This document shows, piece after piece, positions 11,451 through 20,738 of a DNA stretch of 64,000 bases. Positions within the stretch are counted from its first letter, which is position 1. Each line of letters opens with the position of its first letter. A program made the translations under genes and the position numbers. The notes below the pieces were generated by a model. The model was not told where the DNA came from, searched no databases, and worked only from the letters and a program-made list of their open reading frames with translations. The stretch is taken from assembly GCF_007954405.1 (NCBI RefSeq), contig NZ_CP042344.1, positions 2,914,001 through 2,978,000 of the forward strand. Reading direction: 5' to 3'. Origin of the DNA: Comamonas flocculans. Lineage in GTDB: Bacteria; Pseudomonadota; Gammaproteobacteria; Burkholderiales; Burkholderiaceae_C.

Positions 11451-12314
11451 TTATTCCACCCCCGCGGCCGCGGGGATGCGCGGCGCGGGTATTGCCCCGC
11501 CGGTGCAGCGGGTGATACCCGCGAGGTCCTTGCGGCCTTGCACCTGGATAAAGCCGCTTTCCTGCATCAAGGCCTGGACCTGGCTGGCCTGGTCGTGGCC
11601 GTGTTCCAGCAGCAGCCAGCCGCCCGGGCGCAGGCGCGCCGGCGCCTGACCGACGATGGCGCGGATGTCGGCCAGCCCGTCCGCGCCGCTCACCAGCGCC
11701 ATGCGCGGCTCGTGCGTGAGCGCCGCCAGGTGCGGGTCGCCCTCCGCAACGTAGGGCGGGTTGCTGACGATGAGGTCAAAGCATTCGGCCACGCCCTCAA
11801 GCCAGTGGCCGTGGCGCAGGTGCAAGGGCAGGGCGAGCGCCTGCGCATTGGCCCGCGCGAGCGCCAGCGCCGCCTCGCTCGCGTCCACCGCGCTCACCTG
11901 GGCGTCGGGGCGCCGCGCCTTGAGCGCCAGGGCGATCGCCCCGCTGCCCGTGCCCAGGTCGATGGCATGCGGCGCAGACAGGGGCGCCAGGACTTCAAGC
12001 GCCCAATCGACCAGGGTTTCGGTGTCGGGGCGCGGATCGAGCACGCGCTCGTCCACGGCCAGGTCCAGCCCATAAAAGGCCTTGCGGCCGGTGAGATAGG
12101 CCACGGGTTCGCCCTGCAGGCGGCGCTGGACGAACCCGGCAAAGGCGATCTGCGCACCAGCGGGCAGCGCGTCGTCATCGTGGGCGATCAGCCAAGCGCG
12201 GTCGTGCGCGGCGCGGCCCAGCGCATGCAGCAGCAGCATTTGCGCGTCGATGCGCGCCAGGCCTTGGGCCTGGGCTTGCTGCAGGGCGAAGCGCATGGTG
12301 GTGGTGCTGCTCAT
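11451..12314 (-). CDS. prmC: Peptide chain release factor glutamine methyltransferase
   Basis: A 287-residue SAM-dependent methyltransferase that methylates the Gln of the GGQ motif in release factors 1 and 2. The SAM motif AIDLGTGSGAIALALK and the catalytic NPPYV (about 185-189) are present, and the N-terminal helical domain has LLLHALGRAAHDRAWLIAHDD. It lies just downstream of prfA, which encodes its substrate. Confidence 0.95.
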   Translation of the reverse strand: MSSTTTMRFALQQAQAQGLARIDAQMLLLHALGRAAHDRAWLIAHDDDALPAGAQIAFAGFVQRRLQGEPVAYLTGRKAFYGLDLAVDERVLDPRPDTETLVDWALEVLAPLSAPHAIDLGTGSGAIALALKARRPDAQVSAVDASEAALALARANAQALALPLHLRHGHWLEGVAECFDLIVSNPPYVAEGDPHLAALTHEPRMALVSGADGLADIRAIVGQAPARLRPGGWLLLEHGHDQASQVQALMQESGFIQVQGRKDLAGITRCTGGAIPAPRIPAAAGVE

Positions 12315-12375
12315 TGTATTGGTAGCTGCCAGCGCTTGTCGGGCAAGGGCTGGAGCCGTATTTGGCTCAATTTTC
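12315..12375 (+). repeat. Dispersed intergenic repeat, copy 3
   Basis: GTAGCTGCCAGCGCTTG, then CAAGGGCTGGAG and TTTGGCTCAATTTTC. It fills the prfA-prmC gap, is very close to the copy at 13466, and runs to the end of prfA. Confidence 0.75.
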
Positions 12376-13446
12376 TTCCAGCTCCGCCAGCAGCTCGGCC
12401 TCGCGCGCGCTGCGCAGGGCTTCGAGCACCTCGCCCAGGTCGCCGTCCATCACCATCTGCAGCTTGTAGAGCGTGAGGTTGATGCGGTGGTCGGTAAGCC
12501 GCCCCTGCGGGAAGTTGTAGGTGCGGATGCGATCAGACCGGTCGCCGCTGCCCACCAGGCCCTTGCGCAGCGCCGCTTCCTTCGCGGCGCGTTCGCTGCG
12601 CTCCTTTTCCTGGATGCGCGCCTGCAGCACGCGTAGCGCCTGCGCCTTGTTGGCGTGCTGGCTGCGCCCGTCCTGGCATTCGGCGACGATGCCGGTGGGC
12701 AGGTGCACCACGCGCACGGCGGAGTCGGTCTTGTTGATGTGCTGGCCACCCGCGCCGCTGGCGCGGAAGGTGTCGATGCGCAGATCGGCGGGGTTGAGCG
12801 TGATGGCCTCGTGTTCGTCGGGTTCGGGCATGACGGCGACGGTGCAGGCGCTGGTGTGGATGCGTCCCTGGGTTTCCGTCACCGGCACGCGCTGCACGCG
12901 GTGGCCGCCCGATTCAAAGCGCAGCCAGCCGAAGACCTGCTCGCCCTCGATGCGCAGCACCACCTCCTTGTAGCCGCCCAGCTCACTTTCGTGCGCGCTC
13001 ATCACCTCCACGCGCCAGCCGACGTTGGCGGCATGGCGGGTGTACATGCGCGCGAGGTCGGCGGCGAACAGGGCGGATTCATCACCGCCGGTGCCGGCGC
13101 GGATTTCAAGGAAGGCGTTGCGCTCGTCTTCCGGGTCCCTGGGCAGCAGCAGGCGCTGCAGCTCGGATTCGAGCTGGGTCAGCTCGGTCTGCGCGCCATC
13201 GATTTCGTCCTGCGCCATCTCGGCCATTTCAGGGTCGTCCAGCAGCGCCTGGGCGGCCTGGGCATCGGCCTCGCGCTGCAGGTAGCGGGACCAGCGACTG
13301 GTGACGGCGCTGACTTCGGCATGCTCGCGCGAGAGCGTGCGGTACTGCTGCATGTCGCCCATGATGTCTTCGCGCGAGAGCAGGAAGTCCAGCTCCTTGA
13401 GGCGCTCGGCGTGGCGTTCCAGCTGGTGGCGGAGAAAGGGTTTCAT
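12367..13446 (-). CDS. prfA: Peptide chain release factor 1
   Basis: A 359-residue RF1 that reads UAA and UAG stop codons. The GGQ tripeptide ([12 protein letters not shown]) falls at residues 233-235, the same numbering as in the E. coli protein. The stop-codon-recognition motif is PVT in [15 protein letters not shown], the PxT form expected for RF1 rather than the SPF of RF2. It sits between hemA and prmC, the usual order in many proteobacteria. Confidence 0.97.
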   Translation of the reverse strand: MKPFLRHQLERHAERLKELDFLLSREDIMGDMQQYRTLSREHAEVSAVTSRWSRYLQREADAQAAQALLDDPEMAEMAQDEIDGAQTELTQLESELQRLLLPRDPEDERNAFLEIRAGTGGDESALFAADLARMYTRHAANVGWRVEVMSAHESELGGYKEVVLRIEGEQVFGWLRFESGGHRVQRVPVTETQGRIHTSACTVAVMPEPDEHEAITLNPADLRIDTFRASGAGGQHINKTDSAVRVVHLPTGIVAECQDGRSQHANKAQALRVLQARIQEKERSERAAKEAALRKGLVGSGDRSDRIRTYNFPQGRLTDHRINLTLYKLQMVMDGDLGEVLEALRSAREAELLAELEEN

Positions 13447-13465
13447 CGAAAGCGGAAAGATGGTT

Positions 13466-13537
13466 TGCTACTTCTTGAGTAGCTGGCAGCGCTTGCTGCG
13501 CAAGGGCTGGAGGCGGATTTGGCTTGAAATCCGCTAC
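13466..13537 (+). repeat. Dispersed intergenic repeat, copy 4
   Basis: GTAGCTGGCAGCGCTTG, then CAAGGGCTGGAGGC and TTTGGCTTGAAATCC. It sits in the hemA-prfA gap and is a close match to the copy at 12315. Confidence 0.75.
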
Positions 13538-14838
13538 AGCCCGTTCTGGCTGCGGCTGGAGCGCAGGAACAGGCGCGATACCGTCTCGGCGGTGTGGCTG
13601 CGGGTTTCGGCGTCGCCGGCGCGCAGCTCGGCCATGGCGCCGTGCAGCATCTTCTGCGTGAGGCCGCGCGAGAGCGCCTCGAGCACGCTGTCCACGTCCT
13701 GCCCCTTGGCCAGGAGCTTCTTGGCGCGGGCGATCTCCTGCGCGCGCCAGTCGTCGGCCTGCGCATGCAACTGCTGGATCAGAGGCACCACCGCGCTGGC
13801 GCCGTCGGCGCCCTTGCGCAGGTCCATCCAGTGCATGAAGCCCTGCACGCCCACGTCGATGATGGCCTCGGCCTGGGCCACGGCCGCCTCGCGCTGGGCC
13901 TGGCCGCTGTGCACCACGCCGGCGAGGTCGTCCACCGTGTAGAGGTAGACGTCGGGCACCTGCTTGACCTCGGGTTCGATGTCGCGCGGCACCGCCAGGT
14001 CCACCATGAAGATGGGGCGGTGGCGGCGTTTCTTCAGCGCGCGCTCGATCGCGCCCAGGCCGATGATGGGCAGCTGGCTGGCGGTGCAGCTGATGACCGC
14101 GTCGAATTCGTGCAGGTGCTCGGGCAGGTCGGCCAGGCGCATCACGCTGGCGTCAAAGCGCGTGGCGAGCTTCTCGCCGCGCTCCAGCGTGCGGTTGGCG
14201 ATGGCGATCTGCCGGGGCTTGCGCGCCGCGAAGTGGGTGGCGCACAGCTCTATCATCTCGCCCGCGCCGACGAAGAGCACGCGGATCTGCGCCAGGTCCT
14301 CGAACAGCTGGCCGGCCAGGCGCACCGCGGCCGCGGCCATGCTGATGCTGTGCGCGCCGATGTCGGTGCTGGTGCGCACTTCCTTGGCCACCGCGAAGCT
14401 GCGCTGGAACAGCTGGTTGAGCGTGGAGCCGAGCGCGCCCGCGCCTTCGGCCGCGCGCACCGCGTTCTTCATCTGGCCGAGGATCTGCGCCTCGCCCAGC
14501 ACCATGCTGTCCAGGCCGCTGGCCACGCGAAAGGCATGGCGCGCCGCGCCGTCGCCCTGGTGCAGATAGGCGTGGGGCTGCAACTGCTGCACGCTCAGGC
14601 CGCCGCGCGCGGCCAGCCAGTGCAGCGTGTGCTCGGGCACCAGCAGGTCGGCCGCGCAATAGACTTCGGTACGGTTGCAGGTGGACAGCAGCGCGGTTTC
14701 CACCGGCCGGCCCTGGGTGCCGAGCGAGGCACGCAGGCCCTGCAGCGCTGGCGCGATCTGGTCCATGGCGAACGCGAAACGGCCACGCAGGTCCAGCGGC
14801 GCCGTATGGTGGTTGATGCCCAGGGTCCAGACTGCCAT
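13534..14838 (-). CDS. hemA: Glutamyl-tRNA reductase
   Basis: A 434-residue enzyme for the first committed step of C5-pathway tetrapyrrole synthesis, reducing glutamyl-tRNA to glutamate-1-semialdehyde. The nucleophilic Cys54 is in [11 protein letters not shown]. Further motifs are [19 protein letters not shown], the NADPH-binding [12 protein letters not shown], and [15 protein letters not shown]. It starts a minus-strand operon with prfA, prmC and grxD and is divergent from a small membrane protein gene 39 bases away. Confidence 0.97.
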   Translation of the reverse strand: MAVWTLGINHHTAPLDLRGRFAFAMDQIAPALQGLRASLGTQGRPVETALLSTCNRTEVYCAADLLVPEHTLHWLAARGGLSVQQLQPHAYLHQGDGAARHAFRVASGLDSMVLGEAQILGQMKNAVRAAEGAGALGSTLNQLFQRSFAVAKEVRTSTDIGAHSISMAAAAVRLAGQLFEDLAQIRVLFVGAGEMIELCATHFAARKPRQIAIANRTLERGEKLATRFDASVMRLADLPEHLHEFDAVISCTASQLPIIGLGAIERALKKRRHRPIFMVDLAVPRDIEPEVKQVPDVYLYTVDDLAGVVHSGQAQREAAVAQAEAIIDVGVQGFMHWMDLRKGADGASAVVPLIQQLHAQADDWRAQEIARAKKLLAKGQDVDSVLEALSRGLTQKMLHGAMAELRAGDAETRSHTAETVSRLFLRSSRSQNGL

Positions 14839-14877
14839 GGGCGGGGATTATAAAATTTGTGCGCCCCCGCGCCTACC

Positions 14878-15153
14878 ATGAGCTTTTTGTCCTTCCTCAA
14901 GCATCTGCTGGCTTTTTTTGCCCCCGCGCCGGCGCTGGCGCTGGCGCTGGTGCTGCTCGGGCAACTGCTGCTGCGTACGCATGCCAGGCAGCGCGGCTGG
15001 CTGGCACCGCTGGCGCTGCTCACCGTGCTGGGCTGCGCGGTGCTGCTGGCGGGGCTGTGGCTGCTGGGCAGCGACGGGCGCATGGCCACCTATGCGGCGC
15101 TGGTGCTGGTGCTGGCCAGCGCGCACTGGCTGCAGCTGCGCGCCTGGCGCTGA
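14878..15153 (+). CDS. Small hypothetical membrane protein
   Basis: A 91-residue protein made almost wholly of three hydrophobic segments rich in Leu and Ala (LLAFFAPAPALALALVLLGQ, APLALLTVLGCAVLLAGLWL, YAALVLVLASAHWLQL). I do not recognise a function. The ATG at 14878 (MSFLSFLKHL) is chosen over an in-frame ATG 21 bases upstream. It lies divergent from hemA and convergent with ugpQ, with no intergenic base before the latter's stop region. Confidence 0.6.
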   Translation: MSFLSFLKHLLAFFAPAPALALALVLLGQLLLRTHARQRGWLAPLALLTVLGCAVLLAGLWLLGSDGRMATYAALVLVLASAHWLQLRAWR

Positions 15154-15906
15154 TCAGCCGGCGGGACTGAAGAGCTCCACCCGGTCGGTGATGATGCCGT
15201 CGGTGCCCAGGTCCTGCAGATGGCGCGCGCTTGCTTCGTCGTTCACGGTGTAGCTCAGCGTGCGCAGGCCGGCGGCGCGGGCGGCGGCCACGGTGTCGGA
15301 ATTCCACAGCCGATAGTTACACACCAGCGCCGCGCAGGCGTGCTCGCGGGCGACGGACAGCGCCTCGGGCCGCGCTTCGTCCAGCAGCAGGCCGCGGGCC
15401 AGCGCGGGCGCGCCCTCGTGCGCCCCGGCCAGGGCCGCGGGCTGAAAGGAGGTGAGCAGTGGCCCCGCCGCCTGCCCCTGCCACAGCCGCGCCGCCAGCC
15501 GCGCGACGGCCAGGCCGGTGGCGTGTTCGGTGCCGGGCGTGGGCTTGATCTCGATGTTCAGCTGCAGGTGGTTGGCCAGGCACCAGCGCGCGACGCGCTC
15601 CAGCGTGGGCAGCGGCTCGCCGGCGAATTCGCGCGAGTGCCAGCTGCCGGCGTCCAGCTGGGCCAGTTCCCCCCAGCTGCGCTCGCCGGCGCGGCCCTGG
15701 CCGTTGGTGGTGCGCTCCAGCTCGCTGTCGTGCAGCAGGAACACCACGCCGTCGCTGCTGAGCTTGGCGTCGCATTCGAACATGCGCCAGCCGTGGCGTG
15801 CGCCGAGGCGAAACGCGGCCAGGGTGTTCTCGGGCGCGAGCTTGCCCGCGCCGCGGTGCGCGATCCAGCGCGGGTAGGGCCAGGCGGGGAGTTCGGTTTT
15901 TGGCAT
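15154..15906 (-). CDS. ugpQ: Glycerophosphodiester phosphodiesterase
   Basis: A 250-residue GDPD enzyme that hydrolyses glycerophosphodiesters to glycerol-3-phosphate plus an alcohol. The catalytic signature is WIAHRGAGKLAPENTLAAF at about residues 14-32, with FECDAKLSSDGVVFLLHD for the metal site and a C-terminal LGTDGIITDRVELF. No signal peptide is seen, as in cytoplasmic UgpQ. It follows ugpC at the end of the minus-strand ugp operon. Confidence 0.93.
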   Translation of the reverse strand: MPKTELPAWPYPRWIAHRGAGKLAPENTLAAFRLGARHGWRMFECDAKLSSDGVVFLLHDSELERTTNGQGRAGERSWGELAQLDAGSWHSREFAGEPLPTLERVARWCLANHLQLNIEIKPTPGTEHATGLAVARLAARLWQGQAAGPLLTSFQPAALAGAHEGAPALARGLLLDEARPEALSVAREHACAALVCNYRLWNSDTVAAARAAGLRTLSYTVNDEASARHLQDLGTDGIITDRVELFSPAG

Positions 15907-15957
15907 GTTTTCAGGCTCCAGCCCTTGTGCGGCGGGCGCTGGAAGCTAGCAAAAACG
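15907..15957 (-). repeat. Dispersed intergenic repeat, copy 5
   Basis: Read on the minus strand: GCTAGCTTCCAGCGCC, then CACAAGGGCTGGAGCCTGAA. It fills the ugpC-ugpQ gap. Confidence 0.6.
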
Positions 15958-15961
15958 TAGT

Positions 15962-16984
15962 TCAGGCTTCGATGCGCAGGCCGGTGGTGGCATCAAAGCC
16001 GTGGATGCGGTCTTCCAGCGGCAGCACGCGCAGCGTCTGGCCGGGCAGGGGGCGCTCCTCGGTTTCGTTCATGCGCACGATCATGCGTTCGCCCTCGGGC
16101 CCGCCCAGGTGGCCGTGCACCAGGCGCTCGGCGCCGAGCATCTCCACCGTGTCCACCTGCAGCTCCCAGCCGCCGGAGGCCACCACGCGCAGGTGTTCGG
16201 GGCGTATGCCCAGCAGCACGCCGTCGCGCACGCCGGGCACACCCGAGAGCAGATTCATCGGCGGCGCACCGATGAAGCCGGCGACGAAGGTGGAAGCGGG
16301 GCGGTGGTAGACCTCTTCGGGCGTGCCGAACTGCTCCATGCGCCCGGCGTTCATCACGATCATGCGCTGCGCGAGCGTCATCGCCTCCACCTGGTCGTGG
16401 GTGACGAACAGGCTGGTGATGCCCAGCTCGCGGTGCAGTTTCTCGATTTCCAGGCGGGTCTGGGCGCGCAGCTTGGCGTCCAGGTTGGACAGCGGCTCGT
16501 CGAACAGGAAGACCTGTGGCTGGCGCACGATGGCGCGGCCCATGGCCACGCGCTGGCGCTGCCCGCCCGAGAGCTCGCGCGGCTTGCGCGCCAGCAGCCC
16601 GGAGAGCTCAAGGATGGCGGCGGCCTTGTCCACCCGCGCCTTGATCTCGGGCGCTGGCACCTTCTTGATCTTCAGCCCGTAGGCCATGTTGTCGAACACG
16701 CTCATGTGCGGGTAGAGCGCATAGTTCTGGAACACCATGGCGATGTCGCGCTCGGCCGGCTCCAGGCGGTTGACCACGCGCGTGCCGATGGAGATCGTGC
16801 CTTCGCTGATTTCCTCCAGTCCGGCCACCATGCGCAGGAGCGTCGACTTGCCGCAACCCGAGGGGCCGACGATGACGACGAACTCGCCGTCCGCGATGTC
16901 GGCGGTCACGCCGTGGATGACCTGGTTGGCCTTGGGGCCGCTGCCGTAGCGCTTGATGACGTTGTTGAACTCTATATTCGCCAT
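15962..16984 (-). CDS. ugpC: Glycerol-3-phosphate ABC transporter ATPase
   Basis: A 340-residue MalK/UgpC-type ATPase with a C-terminal TOBE regulatory region. Walker [10 protein letters not shown], signature [14 protein letters not shown], Walker [15 protein letters not shown] and switch VTHDQVEAM are all intact. It powers UgpA-UgpE for glycerol-3-phosphate or glycerophosphodiester uptake. Its start is only 6 bases after the stop of an AT-rich orphan gene. No good Shine-Dalgarno precedes the ATG, so its translation may depend on that upstream gene. It is now separated from ugpE by about 1.8 kb of foreign DNA. Confidence 0.94.
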   Translation of the reverse strand: MANIEFNNVIKRYGSGPKANQVIHGVTADIADGEFVVIVGPSGCGKSTLLRMVAGLEEISEGTISIGTRVVNRLEPAERDIAMVFQNYALYPHMSVFDNMAYGLKIKKVPAPEIKARVDKAAAILELSGLLARKPRELSGGQRQRVAMGRAIVRQPQVFLFDEPLSNLDAKLRAQTRLEIEKLHRELGITSLFVTHDQVEAMTLAQRMIVMNAGRMEQFGTPEEVYHRPASTFVAGFIGAPPMNLLSGVPGVRDGVLLGIRPEHLRVVASGGWELQVDTVEMLGAERLVHGHLGGPEGERMIVRMNETEERPLPGQTLRVLPLEDRIHGFDATTGLRIEA

Positions 16985-16990
16985 GAGTTT

Positions 16991-17571
16991 TTATTGAATA
17001 GTAATGCCAGTAACTTCCTTGGCGATTCGTTTGGCCAAATCAATTCGACCCCAAAACTCTGTCACAAAATTCTTAAAACCCCAAATTGATATCCAATACG
17101 TATCTGGAATTTGCTCGTCTTTATTTTCTGGCATAAAGATGACAGCGGCTAAAAGGCCCCAAACCAACTGTTCATGCAGAACTAAATTGCCTGTATTGTG
17201 ATCAATGCCTAAGCTAATATTTTTATTCCAGGTGATCTTGCTATTTTTCTCATCACTGTGCACTGACCCGCAACGAAGCACATGGTATACGATCTCGTCT
17301 ATTCCAATTGTTCCAGTAGAATTGGGTGGAATTTCTGGGTGGTGAAACGGAACCCTGACTTCCGATGACATCAGGCCAGGAAACCCGATGAGTGTGATGA
17401 GCCACATCGATTTTTGAATAAAATCTTTAAAAATCTTTCGGCCAGATCGCTTTGCACCCGCGACGCGTTGGGCTGTGATATCTAGAGCGATACAGGTTGG
17501 GGTCAGAGCGGAAACCACTTGGCCTGTGCCCATATAATCAATTGCCTCTTTTACCCGCTGCCCTACGCTTA
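16991..17571 (-). pseudogene. AT-rich orphan gene cut at its start by IS5
   Basis: A coding frame of about 193 residues, markedly AT-richer than its neighbours, with no family that I recognise. Motifs include EAIDYMGTGQVV, GIDEIVYHVLRCGSVHS and GRIDLAKRIAKEVTG. Without the IS it would begin ATG CTA AGC GTA at 18758, preceded by GAAGG. The insertion left the ATG on the far side and the body on this side. The frame now runs back into the IS end to a TTG at 17587, and the next in-frame ATG is at 17533. It may still be made as a shortened or altered protein. Its base composition suggests recent acquisition within the ugp operon. Confidence 0.65.
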
Positions 17572-17572
17572 G
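17569..17572. repeat. IS target-site duplication, left copy (TTAG)
   Basis: TTAG directly abuts the left end of the IS and is repeated at 18752-18755. Four bases of form YTAR is the target duplication expected for IS5-family elements. Confidence 0.85.
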
Positions 17573-18751
17573 GGAAGGTCTGCACAACCCGCCTCATGGC
17601 GCAAGCTGACGCGTGAACATTCACATGGTGAAACCGAAGCCGAATTTGCGTCAGATTTCCCGCTCTTTCGGCCAATTTCAGCCGTATTGCGGGCTCTCGC
17701 CCGTGCTGCAGGCGCACTCATGCCCGCGCTCCCTGCAAAATGCGCTTGCGCACCATCCACAGATTGGACAGCGCAAACAGCACCAGAAGCTGGCTGGTGT
17801 TCTTGGCCAGGCCCTTGTAGCGCACCTTGCGGTGGCCAAACTGGCACTTGAGAACTCGGAACTGGTGCTCGACCTTGGCGCGGATACGCGCCTTGACGGT
17901 CTCCATCTGATCGAGCAACACATCCAGGGGGCGGTTCTTGTCGAGCTTCTTGCGCTTGCCCGGCATCATGGCGATGTGCCAACGGGTATCGGGGTGTTGA
18001 TCCTGTACTTCGCCACGCTTGTCAACACCTCGGTAGCCCGAATCTGCAAAGACTTGTGTTTCCTCGCCGTGCAACAGCGCCGCTGCCTGCGTGATGTCGT
18101 GGGCGTTGGCGGCCGTGGTGGTGACGGTGTGCACCAAGCCCGAATCGGCATCCACGCCAATGTGCGCCTTCATACCGAAGTGCCATTGGTTGCCCTTCTT
18201 GGTTTGGTGCATCTCAGGGTCGCGCTGCCCATCCTTGTTCTTGGTGGAACTGGGTGCGGCAATCAAGGTGGCATCGACCACGGTGCCGCTCTTGAGCAGC
18301 AGACCACGGGCGGCCAGTTGGGCATTGACGGTGGCAAGGATTTGAGCTGCCAGCTCGTTCCTCTCCAAGAGGTGTCGAAAGCGCAGGATGGTGCTTTCGT
18401 CGGGCAGGCGGGTGATGCCCGCGTCCAAGTGGGCGAACTCTCGGTACAGGGGAACGTCGTGCAAGGCTTCTTCCATCGCCGGGTCGGAGTGCCCGAAGAA
18501 TTGCTGCAGCAGGTGAATGCGCAGCATCGTCTCCAGCGCAAAGGGAGGGCGCCCCGTCTTGCCTGCAGGCGCGTGCGGTGCAATCAGCGCCAGAAGATCA
18601 GGCCATGGGATGACGGCATCCATCTCATCGAGGAATGCACGCTTGCGCGTCCTCTTGGGGGAAAGTTCAAATCCGCTTGTGGCAAGGCTCATTTGCTTCA
18701 TGGGTGTTCAACGTCCGAGGGGCTCAGGTGGTGGACTTTTGCAGACCTTTC
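17573..18751 (-). mobile_element. IS5-family insertion sequence, complete
   Basis: A 1179-bp element. The left end GGAAGGTCTGCACAA and the right end, read inward on the minus strand, GAAAGGTCTGCAAAA form imperfect terminal inverted repeats (13 of 15 alike). Both ends abut a TTAG duplication, so the boundaries are firm. It carries one transposase gene with its DDE triad intact. It lies between ugpE and the AT-rich orphan gene, oriented with the ugp operon. Confidence 0.93.
17718..18701 (-). CDS. IS5 family transposase
   Basis: A 327-residue DDE transposase. An N-terminal DUF772-type region (PPFALETMLRIHLLQQFFG, RFRHLLERNELA) precedes the catalytic domain. The three acidic residues appear in GTVVDATLI, VFADSGYRGVDK and RAKVEHQFRVLK. 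The frame is uninterrupted, so the enzyme is probably active. Size and motifs fit the IS5 group rather than the split-frame IS1031/IS427 types. Confidence 0.95.
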   Translation of the reverse strand: MKQMSLATSGFELSPKRTRKRAFLDEMDAVIPWPDLLALIAPHAPAGKTGRPPFALETMLRIHLLQQFFGHSDPAMEEALHDVPLYREFAHLDAGITRLPDESTILRFRHLLERNELAAQILATVNAQLAARGLLLKSGTVVDATLIAAPSSTKNKDGQRDPEMHQTKKGNQWHFGMKAHIGVDADSGLVHTVTTTAANAHDITQAAALLHGEETQVFADSGYRGVDKRGEVQDQHPDTRWHIAMMPGKRKKLDKNRPLDVLLDQMETVKARIRAKVEHQFRVLKCQFGHRKVRYKGLAKNTSQLLVLFALSNLWMVRKRILQGARA

Positions 18752-18755
18752 TTAG
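18752..18755. repeat. IS target-site duplication, right copy (TTAG)
   Basis: Second copy of the 4-base duplication. It lies 2 bases before the ATG (minus strand, 18758-18756) of the interrupted orphan gene. Confidence 0.85.
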
Positions 18756-18767
18756 CATTATTTACCT

Positions 18768-19622
18768 TCATTTCTCCGTATCCACCAGGCCCTTGACGAA
18801 CCACTTCTGCATCAGGATGACGACGATGGCCGGCGGGATCATGGCCAGGATGGCGGTGGCCATGACCACGTTCCATTCCACGTAGATCTCGCCGAAGATG
18901 GCGCGCTTGATGCCCAGCACGATGGGGTACATGTCCTCGCTCGTCGTGGCGATCAGCGGCCACAGGTACTGGTTCCAGCCGTAGATGAACTGGATCACGA
19001 ACAGCGCCGCCATCGTCGTCTTGGACAGCGGCAGCAGGATGTCGACGAAAAAGCGCATCGGCCCGGCGCCGTCCATGCGCGCGGCCTCGGCCAGCTCGTC
19101 GGGCACCGTGAGGAAGAACTGGCGAAACAGGAAGGTGGCCGTGGCCGAGGCGATCAGTGGTACCGTCAGCCCCGCGTAGCTGTTGAGCATCTTCAGGTCG
19201 GAGACCACCTGGTAGGTCGGGCCTATGCGCACTTCCACCGGCAGCATCAGCGTGATGAAGATCATCCAGAACACCAGGCCGCGAAACGGAAAGCGAAAGT
19301 ACACGATGGCGAAGGCCGACAGCAGCGAGATCGCGATCTTGCCCAGCGCGATGCCCATGGCGGTGACGAAGCTCACCCACAGCATGGGCCAGCCCGGCGG
19401 GATGGTGCCGCCCGCGGCCACCTTGCCGCCCATCAGCGCCAGGTAGTAGCTGTTGTAGATGTTGCCCCCGGGCAGCAGCGACAGCGGGTTGCTGCCGGTG
19501 ATCTGCGCCGCCGTCTGCGTGCTGGCGACGAACGCCACATAGACCGGGAAGGCGATGACGAGCACGCCCAGGATGAGCACGGCGTGCGAGACGAAGTCCA
19601 GGACGGGGCGGCGCTCGATCAT
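18768..19622 (-). CDS. ugpE: Glycerol-3-phosphate ABC transporter permease UgpE
   Basis: A 284-residue inner-membrane permease with six hydrophobic segments. The cytoplasmic EAA loop that contacts the ATPase is [20 protein letters not shown]. The C-terminus [11 protein letters not shown] is the normal end of the family, so the nearby IS has not damaged it. The next gene's original start codon lies only 10 bases after its stop. It pairs with UgpA. Confidence 0.94.
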   Translation of the reverse strand: MIERRPVLDFVSHAVLILGVLVIAFPVYVAFVASTQTAAQITGSNPLSLLPGGNIYNSYYLALMGGKVAAGGTIPPGWPMLWVSFVTAMGIALGKIAISLLSAFAIVYFRFPFRGLVFWMIFITLMLPVEVRIGPTYQVVSDLKMLNSYAGLTVPLIASATATFLFRQFFLTVPDELAEAARMDGAGPMRFFVDILLPLSKTTMAALFVIQFIYGWNQYLWPLIATTSEDMYPIVLGIKRAIFGEIYVEWNVVMATAILAMIPPAIVVILMQKWFVKGLVDTEK

Positions 19623-19639
19623 GTCAGCGCCGCCCGGCC

Positions 19640-19700
19640 GCCCGAAGGCGCTGAGGCCCCCTCGGGGGGCAGCGAACGAAGTGAGCGTGGGGGCATGATC
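19640..19700 (-). repeat. GC-rich hairpin repeat of Comamonadaceae type
   Basis: Between ugpA and ugpE. On the minus strand it reads CCCCCACGCTCACTTCGTTC, then GCTGCCCCCCGAGGGGGC. The C-run/G-run pair can fold into a hairpin. From memory, near-identical sequences are scattered between genes in Acidovorax and relatives. It may stabilise or attenuate the operon message. Confidence 0.6.
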
Positions 19701-19704
19701 AGTT

Positions 19705-20586
19705 TCAGTACTGGACCTTCTTCTCGACGAAGCGAAACTGGAACACGGTCAGCAGGATGACGACCGCCATCAGCACCACCGACTGCGCGGCCGAGCCGCC
19801 CATGTCCAGCGCCTTGAAGCCGTCGTAGTAGACCTTGTAGACCAGGATGGAGGTGTCCTTGCCCGGCCCGCCCTGGGTGGCTGCGTCCACGATGGCGAAG
19901 GTGTCGAAGAAGGCGTAGATCACGTTCATCACCAGCAGGAAGAAGGTGGTGGGCGAGAGCAGCGGAAAGACGATGCTCCAGAAGCGCTTCCAGGGCGAGG
20001 CGCCGTCGATGGTGGCCGCCTCGATAACCGAGGAGGGCACCGACTGCAGCCCCGCGAGGAAGAACAGGAAGTTGTAGGAAATCTGCTTCCACACCGATGC
20101 CATGACGATCAGCGCCATCGCGTCGCGCCCGCTCAGCAGGTGGTTCCAGTCATAGCCCAGCGCCTGCAGGGTGTAGGACACCACGCCCCAGGGCGAGGCG
20201 AACATCATCAGCCAGAGCACGCCGGCCACCACGGGCGCGACCGCATAGGGCCAGATCAGCAGCGTCTTGTAGATGGCCGCGCCGCGCACCACGCGGTTGG
20301 CCATTACCGCCAGCAGCAGCGCCACGCAGATGCCGATGACCGCCACCAGCACGGAAAACAGCGCGGTGGTGTAGAAGGAATCGACGTAGCTCGGGTCTTC
20401 CCAGAGGCGGCGGAAATTCTCCAGGCCGACGAATTCGCGGCTGGTGCCGAAGGCGTCCTCCTGCAGCACGCTCTGGTAGAGCGCCTGGCCCGCGGGCCAG
20501 AAGAAGAACACCAGCACGATCGCCATCTGCGGCGCCACCAGCACCCAGGGCAGCCAGGCGGACTTGAAGCGAACGCGTTTTTCCAT
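19705..20586 (-). CDS. ugpA: Glycerol-3-phosphate ABC transporter permease UgpA
   Basis: A 293-residue permease with six membrane segments. The N-terminus is [20 protein letters not shown] and the EAA loop is [20 protein letters not shown]. The periplasmic [21 protein letters not shown] region is typical of UgpA/MalF-like subunits. It lies between ugpB and ugpE. Confidence 0.94.
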   Translation of the reverse strand: MEKRVRFKSAWLPWVLVAPQMAIVLVFFFWPAGQALYQSVLQEDAFGTSREFVGLENFRRLWEDPSYVDSFYTTALFSVLVAVIGICVALLLAVMANRVVRGAAIYKTLLIWPYAVAPVVAGVLWLMMFASPWGVVSYTLQALGYDWNHLLSGRDAMALIVMASVWKQISYNFLFFLAGLQSVPSSVIEAATIDGASPWKRFWSIVFPLLSPTTFFLLVMNVIYAFFDTFAIVDAATQGGPGKDTSILVYKVYYDGFKALDMGGSAAQSVVLMAVVILLTVFQFRFVEKKVQY

Positions 20587-20650
20587 GGAGGGCGATGGTA
20601 ATCGACGCCCGGCCGCTGCCGCAGGGGCGCCGGGCTCAGGGAAATATGAA

Positions 20651-20705
20651 AAACAATAGCGCCTTGCGCACTATTGGCGGGGCTTGCAGCCGGAAATGTC
20701 CAGAA
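20651..20705 (+). repeat. Dispersed intergenic repeat, copy 6 (weak)
   Basis: CAATAGCGCCTTGCGC, then GGCGGGGCTTGCAGCCGGAA. A degenerate copy in the ugpB-ugpA gap. Confidence 0.4.
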
Positions 20706-20738
20706 TTTCGCAGCGCAAGCCCCGGGCTGGGCGGGCTC

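Noticed and set aside
17613..18755. Plus-strand frame opposite the transposase
   Set aside because: Antisense shadow of the IS5 transposase. The plus-strand product has no known motifs.
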